From the NCBI GenBank assembly GCA_009469685.1, contig SSTA01000035.1, positions 1 through 6,411 on the forward strand: a DNA stretch of 6,411 nt. The letters are read 5' to 3'. This DNA comes from Azonexaceae bacterium. GTDB lineage: Bacteria; Pseudomonadota; Gammaproteobacteria; Burkholderiales; Rhodocyclaceae. The notes beneath the pieces were generated by a model. It had not been told where the DNA came from, searched no databases, and saw only the letters and a list, made by a program, of their open reading frames with translations. The first letter of the stretch is position 1, and every line of letters begins with the position of its first letter. Position numbers and translations under genes: made by a program. Positions 1-5,536 of the stretch are shown piece by piece.

Positions 1-105
1 GACCTCAAGGCCCGCAATGGGACCCTGGCCGGGAGTCGGGTCGGCGTCAAGGACTGCACGGCTATCCTGCAGGACAACCTGGCGCGGCGCAACGAGCGGA
101 GCTGA
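1..105 (+). CDS. C-terminal fragment of an unidentified protein
   Basis: The frame starting at base 1 is open from the window edge and ends at TGA (103-105), giving the last 34 residues of a protein. They begin DLKARNGTLAG and end NLARRNERS. Third codon positions are mostly G or C, as in the clear genes nearby, and a strong hairpin follows 11 bp after the stop; both support a real gene end. The fragment is hydrophilic with a basic tail, and shows no membrane segment or motif I recognise. I do not assign a function. The gene runs toward the minus-strand operon and is separated from it only by that hairpin. Confidence 0.6.
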   Translation, partial: DLKARNGTLAGSRVGVKDCTAILQDNLARRNERS

Positions 106-116
106 GCGGCTTCGCG

Positions 117-145
117 GGCGGCGTCGGACTTTGTCCGGCGCCGCC
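117..145. terminator. Bidirectional hairpin between convergent genes, probable terminator
   Basis: Bases 117-129 (GGCGGCGTCGGAC) pair with 133-145 (GTCCGGCGCCGCC). The stem is 13 bp with a single T-G wobble and closes on a TTT loop. It lies 11 bp after the stop of the plus-strand gene and 19 bp beyond the stop of the minus-strand LON-domain gene, where a shared terminator is expected. Neither side has a clear T-tract (GGGAAATT on the right, GC-rich on the left), so it is not a textbook intrinsic terminator. It may instead protect 3' ends or help terminate with Rho. Confidence 0.6.
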
Positions 146-164
146 GGGAAATTCGCCGAGGCGG

Positions 165-791
165 TTAGCCGAGCACGCCCCGCTGGGCGAGGAATTTCTC
201 GATGATCTCCAGGCGCGATAACGGATCGTCGAGCTCCAGCAGTTTCTGCTTGGCGAGATTCTGGACCGGCAGGATTTCCGTCAGGCGGTAGCCGACCCAC
301 TCGGCATCATCGTAGCGATGCGGGGGCGCGATGCGCTCATCGCCCAATTCGTCGACGATCCGCTGCAGGAGCGGCAGCAGGCGGGCCCCGGTTTCTGGCA
401 AGGGGGTCGATGCAGGCGGGCGCAACAGTTCGACGCGGCCCCGCAGCAAATGACCGGTATCGGGAGCGCAGTCCAGAATGCGATAGCGCTCTTCTCCGCG
501 CACTCGCAAATTCATGATGCCCAGTTGCGGGACTTCGCAATCGACGATGCGGGCCAGCGTGCCGACCGGATGGGGCTCGGCCGGCGTACCGACTTCCTGG
601 CCGCTGGCGATGAGGCAGATTCCGAAGCATTCATCGCTGCGCAGACAGGCGGACGCCATATCGAGGTAACGTTGTTCGAAAACCTTGATACTGAGTATTC
701 CGCCGGGAAAAAGAACCGTTTTGAGAGGAAACAGCGGTACTTCCCGAATTTCCGGAGGCGGTGGGGCGCGGCGGAACGAGAACAGCCCCAT
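165..791 (-). CDS. LON peptidase substrate-binding domain protein (stand-alone Lon N-domain)
   Basis: The product is 208 residues. After a short proline-rich N-terminus comes the hallmark start of the Lon N-domain, EVPLFPLKTVLFPGGILSI (18-36), then VFEQRYLDM (38-46) and FGICLI (56-61), followed by a beta-rich half (GTLARIVDCE, NLRVRGEERYRI) and a helical C-terminal half ending IIEKFLAQRGVLG. This is the domain full-length Lon uses to recognise substrates. The AAA+ ATPase and Ser-Lys protease domains are absent, and the length fits the stand-alone family, so this is not a broken lon gene. Members of this family have no firm biochemical role; an adaptor or chaperone-like role in the cytoplasm is inference. 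The start at 791 is chosen because its ATG shares one base with the ubiX stop (TGATG), a typical coupled junction, and the conserved domain begins just after it. It is the last gene of the rapZ-ubiX operon; the TAA stop at 167-165 is followed by a hairpin. Confidence 0.9.
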   Translation of the reverse strand: MGLFSFRRAPPPPEIREVPLFPLKTVLFPGGILSIKVFEQRYLDMASACLRSDECFGICLIASGQEVGTPAEPHPVGTLARIVDCEVPQLGIMNLRVRGEERYRILDCAPDTGHLLRGRVELLRPPASTPLPETGARLLPLLQRIVDELGDERIAPPHRYDDAEWVGYRLTEILPVQNLAKQKLLELDDPLSRLEIIEKFLAQRGVLG

Positions 792-1399
792 CAGCCGGCG
801 TCGCCCCAGGGCCGCATCAATCGGTGGGGAACGCCCACCCGGTCGAGGATGCGGGCGACGACGAAATCGACCAGATCGCCGACGCTCTGCGGATGGTGGT
901 AGAAACCGGGGTTGGGGGGCAGGATGACCGCACCGGCTCGCGAGAGGCGCAGCATGTTCTCCAGATGGATGGCCGAGAGCGGGGTCTCCCGCGGCACCAG
1001 GATCAGGGGGCGCCCTTCCTTGAGCATCACGTCGGCGGCTCGTTCGATCAAATTGTCGGCGAGGCCCTGGGCGATGGATCCCAGGGTGCCCATGGTGCAG
1101 GGGCAGACGACCATGGCGTCCGGGGGGTTGGATCCGGAGGCCATGGGGGCGAACCATTCTTCGCGTCCGTAGACGGCCAGGCGGTCGGGATCGGCCGAGA
1201 AACGGGCAAGGAGAAGGTCGCGGGCTTCGGCAGGCCGGGCGGGAAGTTCGAGGCCCATTTCCTGCCGGGCGACGACCTGGGCGGCCTGGGAATAGAGGAG
1301 CTGAACCCGCACCCCAGCGGCCAGCAGGCATTCCAGCAGGCGCAGGCCATAGGGCATTCCCGATGCGCCGGTCCAGGCGAGGCAGAGGGTTTCAGGCAT
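791..1399 (-). CDS. ubiX: Flavin prenyltransferase UbiX
   Basis: The product is 202 residues, the usual UbiX length. UbiX attaches a dimethylallyl group to FMN to make prenylated FMN, the cofactor of UbiD-type decarboxylases, here most likely in ubiquinone synthesis in the cytoplasm. Visible family signatures are the FMN-binding TGASGMPYG (10-18), MASGSNPPD (86-94), VVCPCTMGTLG (97-107), LVPRETPLSAIHLENM (134-149) and PNPGFYHHP (162-170). From memory of the Pseudomonas aeruginosa enzyme, the active-site residues correspond with a constant offset of two: S13, E47, R120, K127, R137, E138, Y167, R183 and W198 are all present. The protein should therefore be active. The ATG at 1399 is preceded by GGAGAA at 1410-1405, 5 nt away, and overlaps the end of the Gx gene by 8 bp. 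The stop overlaps the LON-domain start by one base. No ubiD lies in the window. Confidence 0.95.
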   Translation of the reverse strand: MPETLCLAWTGASGMPYGLRLLECLLAAGVRVQLLYSQAAQVVARQEMGLELPARPAEARDLLLARFSADPDRLAVYGREEWFAPMASGSNPPDAMVVCPCTMGTLGSIAQGLADNLIERAADVMLKEGRPLILVPRETPLSAIHLENMLRLSRAGAVILPPNPGFYHHPQSVGDLVDFVVARILDRVGVPHRLMRPWGDAG

Positions 1400-1928
1400 G
1401 GGCGTTCTCCGGGGGCGGCTGGTCGGCCAGCATGCGCGCCACGATAAGGCCGTTGAGCGTGCCGAAGACGACGGCCGCCGCGGCGAACAGAGGCGCCAGC
1501 AGGAAGACTCCATCATGGGGGATCAGCCAAACGCGGGCAAGGCACAACTGTCCGCCGATGTGGGCGAAGGCTGCGATGAGACTCCAGCTCACGGGGCCGA
1601 ACCAACGTCGGGGCAGGTGCCGCGCGAAGGCGAGTACCGTGAGGCTGGCCACCGCACCGGTCAGGGAAAGGAAGAACCCGGGGGCGAGAAAATGCCCGAG
1701 AAGCAGGCTGCCGGCGATCACCCGCAGGCCGGTGACCCAGGCGGCGGTCGCCCAGCCATAGCGCTCCAGGACCAGGAGGGTCACGATATTGGCAAGCCCA
1801 GGCTTTACCCCGGGCAGGGGGGTGGGGATGGCCGCGTCCACCAGGGAGAGTCCCACTGCTGCCGCCGCCAGGCGGGCAATGCGACGGTCGGCGGCGGTGA
1901 CCGTCAGTTCAATAACTGAGGCTGTCAT
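1392..1928 (-). CDS. Gx transporter family / 'heptaprenyl diphosphate synthase component I' type membrane protein
   Basis: The product is 178 residues and strongly hydrophobic. Likely membrane segments are near 17-34, 45-58, 62-80, 84-101, 112-132 and 140-167. The signature TPLPGVKPGLANIVTLL (36-52), with LRVIAGSLLLG (68-78), LSLTGAVASL (87-96) and AAFAHIGGQL (119-128), matches the PF07456-type family as I remember it. Databases label that family either as a heptaprenyl diphosphate synthase component or as a Gx transporter. No prenyl-synthase Asp-rich motif is visible, so the enzyme name should not be taken literally; the fold resembles small substrate-binding membrane components such as ECF S-subunits (inference). 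Its gene overlaps the NusG_II gene by 20 bp upstream and ubiX by 8 bp downstream. These proteins often occur beside NusG_II proteins, so the pair probably acts together in the inner membrane. The substrate is unknown. Confidence 0.85.
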   Translation of the reverse strand: MTASVIELTVTAADRRIARLAAAAVGLSLVDAAIPTPLPGVKPGLANIVTLLVLERYGWATAAWVTGLRVIAGSLLLGHFLAPGFFLSLTGAVASLTVLAFARHLPRRWFGPVSWSLIAAFAHIGGQLCLARVWLIPHDGVFLLAPLFAAAAVVFGTLNGLIVARMLADQPPPENAHA

Positions 1929-2322
1929 AGGCTTTGGTGCGGCCGGTGATCTGGAGACTCACCCGATTGGGCGCACAGATGGCGATTTCTCCCGGCCGGC
2001 TCAGCCAACCTTGTCGCACACAGTACTGGCGGGGCCCGGGGTCGGAGACCACCCGGGCGCGGCCGGGTTCGACGGCGATGACCGTGGTACCCAGGGGGCC
2101 GGCCACTTCGACCCGACGCCGGGCGTGAAGATCGAGCTGGGCGAAGATGGCTCCCTCCTGCCGGATCACCGCGCGGTCGGCCAGACCCCCCTGCCAAATC
2201 AGGGGCAAGGAGGCGCCGACCGCAATGGCGGCTCCGACGATGAGACTCCAGTCTCCGGGTCGTAGGAGCGCCAACCAGGGGGCTAGGCGGGAAATGATCC
2301 CGGAGGGCGGTCGGGACGCCAT
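1909..2322 (-). CDS. NusG domain II-containing membrane-anchored protein
   Basis: From the ATG at 2322 the product is 137 residues. One hydrophobic segment (about 24-43) follows a short basic N-terminus and should anchor the protein with its domain outside the cytoplasm. The rest is a small beta-rich domain ending in the family signature: SDPGPRQYCVRQGWL (93-107), GEIAICAPNRVSLQI (111-125) and the terminal YDSLSY. This is the PF07009-type NusG domain II family. Despite the name it lacks the NusG NGN domain and is not expected to touch RNA polymerase. C101 and C116 could form a disulfide or bind a cofactor (inference). A GTG at 2355 would add 11 residues and overlap the rapZ stop; neither start has a clear Shine-Dalgarno sequence, and I prefer the ATG, 22 nt after rapZ. 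The stop overlaps the Gx-family start by 20 bp. Related proteins sit near Gx proteins and FMN-binding or ApbE proteins elsewhere; the role is not known. Confidence 0.82.
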   Translation of the reverse strand: MASRPPSGIISRLAPWLALLRPGDWSLIVGAAIAVGASLPLIWQGGLADRAVIRQEGAIFAQLDLHARRRVEVAGPLGTTVIAVEPGRARVVSDPGPRQYCVRQGWLSRPGEIAICAPNRVSLQITGRTKAYDSLSY

Positions 2323-2344
2323 GGCGATGCCGGGATCGTCGGCC

Positions 2345-3193
2345 TCAACCGGCACCCGCCAGGGCCCGGTGGCGGATCAGCACCCGGGCGCGGTCGCGAA
2401 ATTCCCGGCCCAGCCAATCGGCGATGTGTACCGAACGATGCTGGCCGCCGGTACAGCCTATGGCCACCGTCAGGTAGTTCCGATTGTCGCGGATGTAGGC
2501 GGGCAGCCAGGTCGCGACGAAGCGACGGATGTCCTCGCGCATCGAGCGGACTTCATACTGGCTCTCCAGAAAATCGATCACCGGGGCGTCGAGTCCCGTC
2601 AGAGGGCGCAAGGCCGCATCGTAGTAGGGATTGGGCAGACAGCGCACGTCGAAGACCAGGTCGGCGTCCAGAGGAACCCCGTGCTTGAAGCCGAAGGACT
2701 CGAACAGCAGGATGAGTCCGCGTCCCGGTTCGGCATCGATGAATTGGCGTACCCAGTCGCGCAGGGCGTTGGCCTTGAGATCGCTGGTGTCGATGCGATG
2801 CCCCAGGGATCCCACCGGATCGAGGAGTTCCCGCTCCAGCCGGATGGCTTCCTCCAGGGTCCGTCCCTCGGACGCCAGGGGATGGCGCCGCCGGGATTCG
2901 GAATAGCGTTTGAGGAGGGTATCTTCCTTCGCGTACAGGAACAGGAAGGCGAAGCGGTCGCACTCGTCGCCCAGGGTCTTGAGCTTGTCCTCCAGCAGGG
3001 AGATGCCGTCGCCGGAGCGCGCATCGATGCCGATGGCAACCTTGCGGATTCCCTCTTCGTTGAGCATGCGCACCAGGACGGTCAACATCACGACCGGCAG
3101 GTTGTCCACGCAGTAGTAGCCCGAATCCTCCAGGAGGTGCAGGGCGACGGACTTGCCGGAGCCGGAGAGGCCGCAGATGAGGATGAGATCCAT
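2345..3193 (-). CDS. rapZ: RapZ-family nucleotide-binding regulator (YvcJ/RapZ, RNase adapter)
   Basis: The product is 282 residues, matching RapZ at about 284. The N-terminal kinase-like domain has a Walker A loop GLSGSGKS (8-15), YYCVDNLP (26-33) and IGIDARS (54-60). The C-terminal domain carries ESFGFKHGVPLDADLVFDVR (165-184), LPNPYY and GCTGGQHRSVHIADWLG (246-262), all family hallmarks. In Escherichia coli RapZ binds the sRNAs GlmY/GlmZ and controls glmS through RNase E; those sRNAs are not known from betaproteobacteria, so the role here is less certain. The last residues are RHRALAGAG, lacking the basic KRK end of the E. coli protein. The ATG at 3193 is chosen because homologues begin just before the Walker loop. 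GAGG at 3200-3197 lies only 3 nt from it, which is short. In-frame codons run upstream to 3319 but show no conserved sequence. It heads the minus-strand operon; no ptsN or hprK is adjacent, unlike many proteobacterial rapZ genes. Confidence 0.93.
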   Translation of the reverse strand: MDLILICGLSGSGKSVALHLLEDSGYYCVDNLPVVMLTVLVRMLNEEGIRKVAIGIDARSGDGISLLEDKLKTLGDECDRFAFLFLYAKEDTLLKRYSESRRRHPLASEGRTLEEAIRLERELLDPVGSLGHRIDTSDLKANALRDWVRQFIDAEPGRGLILLFESFGFKHGVPLDADLVFDVRCLPNPYYDAALRPLTGLDAPVIDFLESQYEVRSMREDIRRFVATWLPAYIRDNRNYLTVAIGCTGGQHRSVHIADWLGREFRDRARVLIRHRALAGAG

Positions 3194-3198
3194 GGTCC

Positions 3199-3252
3199 TC
3201 AGGATAATGAAGCCGCCTCGGGCCGGCAAGGCGGGAAATAAAAATTTGGCAT
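3199..3252 (-). CDS. Possible leader peptide ORF upstream of rapZ
   Basis: A 17-codon frame, MPNFYFPPCRPEAASLS, starts with ATG at 3252 and ends with TGA at 3201-3199, 5 nt before the rapZ ATG. GGAGG at 3264-3260 sits 7 nt before its start, an ideal Shine-Dalgarno arrangement and better than that of rapZ itself, whose GAGG overlaps this stop codon. Ribosomes ending here would be placed to restart on rapZ, so translational coupling is plausible. The middle codons (two prolines, Cys, Arg, Pro, Glu) lie inside an 8-bp hairpin. The diproline after FYF could slow ribosomes, but this is inference. It overlaps rapZ's in-frame upstream extension in another frame. It could be chance; conservation in relatives would decide. 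Confidence 0.35.
   Translation of the reverse strand: MPNFYFPPCRPEAASLS
3213..3234 (-). promoter_or_regulatory. Hairpin in the rapZ leader
   Basis: On the minus strand CCGCCTTG (3234-3227) pairs with CGAGGCGG (3220-3213) around a CCGGCC loop. The stem is 8 bp with one T-G wobble. The hairpin ends 12 nt before the weak rapZ ribosome-binding site and falls within the possible leader ORF, so ribosomes on that ORF would melt it. No T-tract follows on either strand, so it is not an intrinsic terminator. A role in rapZ translation or mRNA stability is inference. Confidence 0.35.
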
Positions 3253-3335
3253 AGAACGTCCTCCGCGGGCCAGATTTCTGAAGGATTTCGCTTTCGGGAA
3301 GAGCCGTAGAGCGGCGCAAGCGCAGGCGGTAACGG

Positions 3336-3364
3336 TTGTCGGCGCGCGCGTTTGCCGGTCTAAT
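3336..3364 (+). promoter_or_regulatory. Sigma70-type promoter for the amidohydrolase-GGDEF unit
   Basis: TTGTCG (3336-3341, 4 of 6 matches to TTGACA) is followed after exactly 17 bp by TCTAAT (3359-3364, 5 of 6 matches to TATAAT). Transcription would begin near 3371, leaving a very short leader of about 17 nt that still contains the ribosome-binding site. It lies in the only gap available for promoters between the divergent rapZ and amidohydrolase genes. Sequence match only; no experimental support is visible. Confidence 0.5.
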
Positions 3365-3374
3365 AGTCTTCCCC

Positions 3375-3387
3375 GAGGAGTTTCTCC
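3375..3387 (+). promoter_or_regulatory. Ribosome-binding site of the amidohydrolase gene, within a small hairpin
   Basis: GAGGAG (3375-3380) lies 7 nt before the ATG at 3388 and fixes that start. The bases GGAG (3377-3380) can pair with CTCC (3384-3387) around TTT, a 4-bp stem that would cover the site and abut the start codon. The stem is short, so it may only dampen initiation slightly. Confidence 0.6.
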
Positions 3388-4551
3388 ATGCCTTGCGTCG
3401 AAATCCCCGATCTTGCAGAACTGGTTGCCCTACGCCGGGATATCCACGCTCACCCGGAACTGGCTTTCGATGAGCATCGCACCTCCGATCTGGTCGCCGC
3501 CGAACTGGAGCGGGCCGGTATCGAGGTCCATCGCGGCTTGGCCCGGACGGGTGTGGTCGGCGTTCTGCGGGCGGGGACCTCGTCCCGCAGCATCGGTCTG
3601 CGGGCGGATATGGACGCGCTGCCCGTCGCCGAACTGAACGAATTCCCCCATCGATCCCGGCATCCGGGCACCATGCACGCCTGTGGTCACGACGGTCATA
3701 CCGCGATGCTCCTCGGTGCGGCCCGCCACCTCGCCGCGCAGGGGAATTTCGACGGTACCGTGGTCTTCATCTTCCAGCCTGCCGAGGAGGCGGAAGGCGG
3801 GGCGGCGGTCATGATCGCCGATGGCCTCTTCAAGCGCTTCCCGGTCGAGTCCGTCTATGGCCTGCACAACTGGCCCGGGATACCCGTGGGCGAGATGGCG
3901 GTGATGCCCGGGCCGGTGATGGCCGGCACCTGCGGCTTTGAAATTTCCGTACGGGGTCACGGCTGCCACGCCGCCATGCCCCACCAGGGCGTGGACGCCA
4001 TCGTCGCCGGCAGCCAGCTTGTCCAGGCGTTGCAGACCGTGGTCAGCCGGACCCTCCACCCCTGCGATTCAGCGGTGGTCAGCGTGACCCAGTTCCATGG
4101 CGGCGAAGCCTGGAATGTCATTCCCGAGGAAGTGGTCTTGCGCGGCACCATCCGCAGCTTCAAGCCGGAGGTCCAGCAGTCGGTGGAACGGGCCATGGAA
4201 CGGATCTGCAGCGGCGTCGCGGCCACCCACGGCGCCCAGATCGCGGTGCGCTTCGACCATCGCTATCCACCCACCGTCAACTCGGTTGCCGAAACCGCTT
4301 TCTGCCGAGGTGTCGCCGGCGAAGTGCTGGGGGCCGAGCGGGTGCGCGACGACGAACTGCCTTCGATGGGTGCGGAGGATTTCGCCTACATGCTGCGCGA
4401 AAAACCCGGCTGCTACGTCTGGCTTGGGAACGGACCGGGGACCGGCGGATGCACCCTGCACAATCCACATTACGACTTCAACGACGACGCCCTGGCCCTC
4501 GGTGTGGCCTATTGGGTGCGACTGGTCGAGCGCGCCTTGCCCAAGACCTGA
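3388..4551 (+). CDS. M20-family metallo-amidohydrolase (aminoacylase / hippurate hydrolase type)
   Basis: The product is 387 residues, normal for the family. It should be a cytoplasmic di-metal enzyme that cleaves the amide bond of N-acyl amino acids or similar compounds. The N-terminus RRDIHAHPELAFDEH (16-30) is characteristic. Metal ligands are visible: C99 and H101 in MHACGHDGH (96-104), E134 in QPAEEAEGG (130-138), H160 in GLHNWPG, and H358 in TLHNPHYDFND. E133 is the likely catalytic base. The lid/dimerisation domain lies between, with GHGCHAAMPHQGVDAI (190-205). No signal peptide is seen. All catalytic residues are present, so it should be active, but substrate cannot be read from the sequence: hippurate hydrolase, N-acetyl amino acid deacetylase and IAA-amino acid hydrolase-like enzymes look alike. 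The start is supported by GAGGAG and a promoter immediately upstream. The cNMP/GGDEF gene follows 19 bp after the stop, probably in the same transcript. Confidence 0.92.
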   Translation: MPCVEIPDLAELVALRRDIHAHPELAFDEHRTSDLVAAELERAGIEVHRGLARTGVVGVLRAGTSSRSIGLRADMDALPVAELNEFPHRSRHPGTMHACGHDGHTAMLLGAARHLAAQGNFDGTVVFIFQPAEEAEGGAAVMIADGLFKRFPVESVYGLHNWPGIPVGEMAVMPGPVMAGTCGFEISVRGHGCHAAMPHQGVDAIVAGSQLVQALQTVVSRTLHPCDSAVVSVTQFHGGEAWNVIPEEVVLRGTIRSFKPEVQQSVERAMERICSGVAATHGAQIAVRFDHRYPPTVNSVAETAFCRGVAGEVLGAERVRDDELPSMGAEDFAYMLREKPGCYVWLGNGPGTGGCTLHNPHYDFNDDALALGVAYWVRLVERALPKT

Positions 4552-4570
4552 GCGCAGTAAGGGAGATTCC

Positions 4571-5536
4571 ATGGAAACGGTAGACTTGGTCCTGGCGGCG
4601 GCGCCCTTGTTTCAGGGCGTCGATCCCGATGCCCTGCGGACAGCGCTGACCGGTAGCCACGAACTCATGCTTTCGGGGGGCAAGACCTTGCTCGACCCGG
4701 CGGAAAGCAATAACGAAATCTTCGTGATTCTGGACGGCGAGATGCTGGTCTGCCTCGAACCCGACCCGACCAATCCCATCGTCCGGCTGGGGACCGGCGA
4801 ATGCGTCGGGGAGCTGTCGATCATCGATGCCAGACCCCCTTCGGCCTATGTGATCACCGCGGGTCCCTGCCGGGTTCTGGCCATTCCCCAGGCGGTCCTG
4901 TGGAATCTCCTCGCCAGCCAGCAGCCCACCGCCTTCAATCTCCTGCGTATCCTGACCCGGCGCATCCGGGAAAACAATGCCGTCATCCTGTCGACCCTCG
5001 AATTGAGACGGGAGCAGAGCCGCAAGGTGGAAACCGACGAAGTCACCGGACTGCGCACCCGGGCCTGGGCCGACGACGTCTTCCCCCGCCAGATCGACCT
5101 CTGCGAAAGGATAGGCCAGCGCGTCTCGTTTCTGATCCTCGATATCGATTATTTCGCCAAACTCAATGACCTGTACGGCACCGAAGCCGGCGATCAGGCT
5201 TTGCGGCACGCGGGACGGGTCGTCGGCCGCAGCCTGCGGCTGAACGATTTGTGCGCCCGTTTCGGGGGGGACGAAATCGCCGTGCTCATGCCGGCCACCG
5301 AGGCGGTCCATGCCCGCCTGACGGCGGAACGCCTGCGCGGGGCCGTGGCGGCGATGCCGATGCGGCTGGCCTTGGGTCTGGACGTTTCCCTGACCATCTC
5401 CGGCGGGCTTGCCGAATGGCATCCGGGCCAGACTTTCGCCGATCTCGCCGATGCTGCCATCGAAGCCTTATGCCGGGCCAAGGCTGCCGGCCGAAACCAG
5501 ATTGTGGCGGTGAAGAACGGCTCAGGCCGGCACTAG
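4571..5536 (+). CDS. Cyclic nucleotide-binding-domain / GGDEF protein (putative diguanylate cyclase)
   Basis: The product is 321 residues and soluble. Residues about 12-115 form a cNMP-binding (CRP-like) domain with GECVGELSIIDARPPSAYV (76-94). A helical linker (about 119-153) leads to a GGDEF domain (156-315) starting DEVTGLRTRAW, with DIDYFAKLNDLYGTEAGD (191-208). An inhibitory-site motif RLND (223-226) lies five residues before GGDEI (232-236). GGDEF domains make cyclic di-GMP from two GTP. The metal and substrate residues D191, N199, D208, D234 and E235 are kept, so activity is likely, but the final F of the signature is I and the usual FK is FA. In the cNMP domain the phosphate-contacting Arg found just before Ser-Ala in CRP is Pro (P90-S91-A92), so the ligand may not be cAMP. 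There is no DNA-binding helix-turn-helix. The ATG at 4571 is preceded by AAGGGAGA, 4 nt away. It is probably co-transcribed with the amidohydrolase upstream. Confidence 0.9.
   Translation: METVDLVLAAAPLFQGVDPDALRTALTGSHELMLSGGKTLLDPAESNNEIFVILDGEMLVCLEPDPTNPIVRLGTGECVGELSIIDARPPSAYVITAGPCRVLAIPQAVLWNLLASQQPTAFNLLRILTRRIRENNAVILSTLELRREQSRKVETDEVTGLRTRAWADDVFPRQIDLCERIGQRVSFLILDIDYFAKLNDLYGTEAGDQALRHAGRVVGRSLRLNDLCARFGGDEIAVLMPATEAVHARLTAERLRGAVAAMPMRLALGLDVSLTISGGLAEWHPGQTFADLADAAIEALCRAKAAGRNQIVAVKNGSGRH

Noticed and set aside
165..1331. A 388-codon version of the LON-domain gene
   Set aside because: The extra N-terminus runs in a second frame through ubiX and is Pro/Arg/Gly-rich noise; the domain begins just after the ATG at 791.
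318..1447. Long plus-strand open frames opposite the LON-domain and ubiX genes
   Set aside because: They are antisense shadows of GC-rich genes with no recognisable domain and low-complexity Arg/Gly composition; the minus-strand proteins are convincing.
2147..3241. A 364-codon plus-strand open frame opposite rapZ
   Set aside because: It covers a clear RapZ on the other strand, has no family match I recognise and begins inside the NusG_II gene; it reflects codon bias of the minus strand.
3213..3246. Hairpin followed by an A/T-rich run as a plus-strand terminator
   Set aside because: The run is GAAATAAAAATTT with no T-tract directly after the stem, and no plus-strand gene ends here.
3194..3319. 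In-frame extension of rapZ by 42 codons
   Set aside because: The conserved RapZ N-terminus starts at the ATG at 3193, and the upstream codons carry no family sequence.
3349..3397. Minus-strand promoter for rapZ (TGGAGA, 17 bp, TATTAG)
   Set aside because: Both boxes match only 4 of 6 positions and overlap the plus-strand promoter and gene start; such a match is expected by chance.
4097..4570. Extension of the GGDEF gene back into the amidohydrolase
   Set aside because: It is the alternative frame of the amidohydrolase; the ATG at 4571 has a strong ribosome-binding site and the cNMP domain begins right after it.
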